From SVQP01 sp045660125 (GTDB lineage Bacteria > Bacillota > Clostridia > Oscillospirales > CAG-272), in NCBI GenBank assembly GCA_045660125.1, contig JAZRDG010000138.1:1-48680 (forward strand): 48,680 nucleotides of DNA, written 5' to 3'. Positions 48,648 through 48,680 of this stretch are shown here, piece by piece (position 1 is the first letter of the stretch; the number at the start of each line of letters is the position of its first letter). The position numbers and the translations under genes are program-made. Below the pieces are notes generated by a model. It made no database searches. It had not been told where the DNA came from and worked only from the letters and a program-made list of their open reading frames with translations.

Positions 48648-48680
48648 ATCACATATTTCGGCATAGCCGAAATATGTGAT
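48648..48680. repeat. Perfect hairpin at the window edge
   Basis: ATCACATATTTCGGC and its reverse complement pair over 15 bp with the triloop ATA, ending at the last base. The sequence ends in GTGAT, so it could be the first unit of another GTGATG hairpin array. Confidence 0.75.

Overview
The window comes from a spore-forming member of the Firmicutes, class Clostridia, probably a gut Eubacteriales lineage related to Oscillospiraceae or Christensenellaceae. Evidence for this is sigG and whiA, two candidate sigma-F promoters, a BofC-like protein, class A PBP and YlxM/Ffh/RpsP/KhpA gene order, strong AGGAGG-type ribosome binding sites, and consensus TTGACA-17-TATAAT promoters. The lineage below class level is an inference. 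I saw no tRNA, rRNA, CRISPR array, transposase or phage gene.

Layout. 1-1036 (minus): sigG, ended by an array of tiny hairpins and preceded by a leader hairpin over its ribosome binding site. 1133-2806 (minus): a cluster of small unknown genes around one membrane protein. 2869-6163 (minus): a surface-polysaccharide operon (sugar transferase, clan GH-D-like glycosidase, acyltransferase). 6313-6996 (plus): a SanA/YdcF-like protein. 7174-15454 (minus): cytidylate-kinase-like protein, PcrA helicase, a 48-residue protein made only of Q, N and K after its Met, two unknown membrane proteins and SecA. 15615-18631 (plus): trmL, an AT-rich insert with a truncated gene and a beta-propeller protein, then mnmA. 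18685-22507 (minus): DUF4430 lipoprotein, TspO-like protein, a 295-bp MITE-like element and a penicillin-binding protein. 22597-23121 (plus): a BofC-like forespore candidate.

23280-25695 (minus): two tandem ECF sigma factors overlapping each other and a membrane-anchored leucine-rich-repeat protein that is probably their anti-sigma. 25892-32151 (minus): HAD phosphatase, murB, whiA and dnaE from one promoter, with a second hairpin array between whiA and dnaE and palindromic repeats inserted in frame inside dnaE. 32596-42879 (plus): a six-hairpin glycosidase with a zinc-ribbon-like insert; then a long run of Gfo/Idh oxidoreductase, coaE, lytic transglycosylase, a frameshifted M18 aminopeptidase, prfA, tsaC, parC and a small membrane protein. 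43154-44724 (minus): AlkD-like glycosylase and SDR. 45052-46034 (plus): an AT-rich lipoprotein and a YD-repeat relic bracketed by identical 25-bp repeats. 46209-48462 (plus): ylxM, ffh, rpsP, khpA.

The main non-coding theme is repeated palindromic DNA of several families: triloop hairpin arrays with a GTGATG/GTTATG spacer (1-205, 29527-29682, perhaps 48648-48680), REP-like palindromes starting GTAGGGGCG (7 kb, 23 kb, inside dnaE, 32 kb), and two non-coding elements with terminal inverted repeats (19824-20118 and 42948-43113). The hairpin arrays begin at or across the stop codons of two sporulation regulators, sigG and whiA, and are the best candidate for an undescribed system here.
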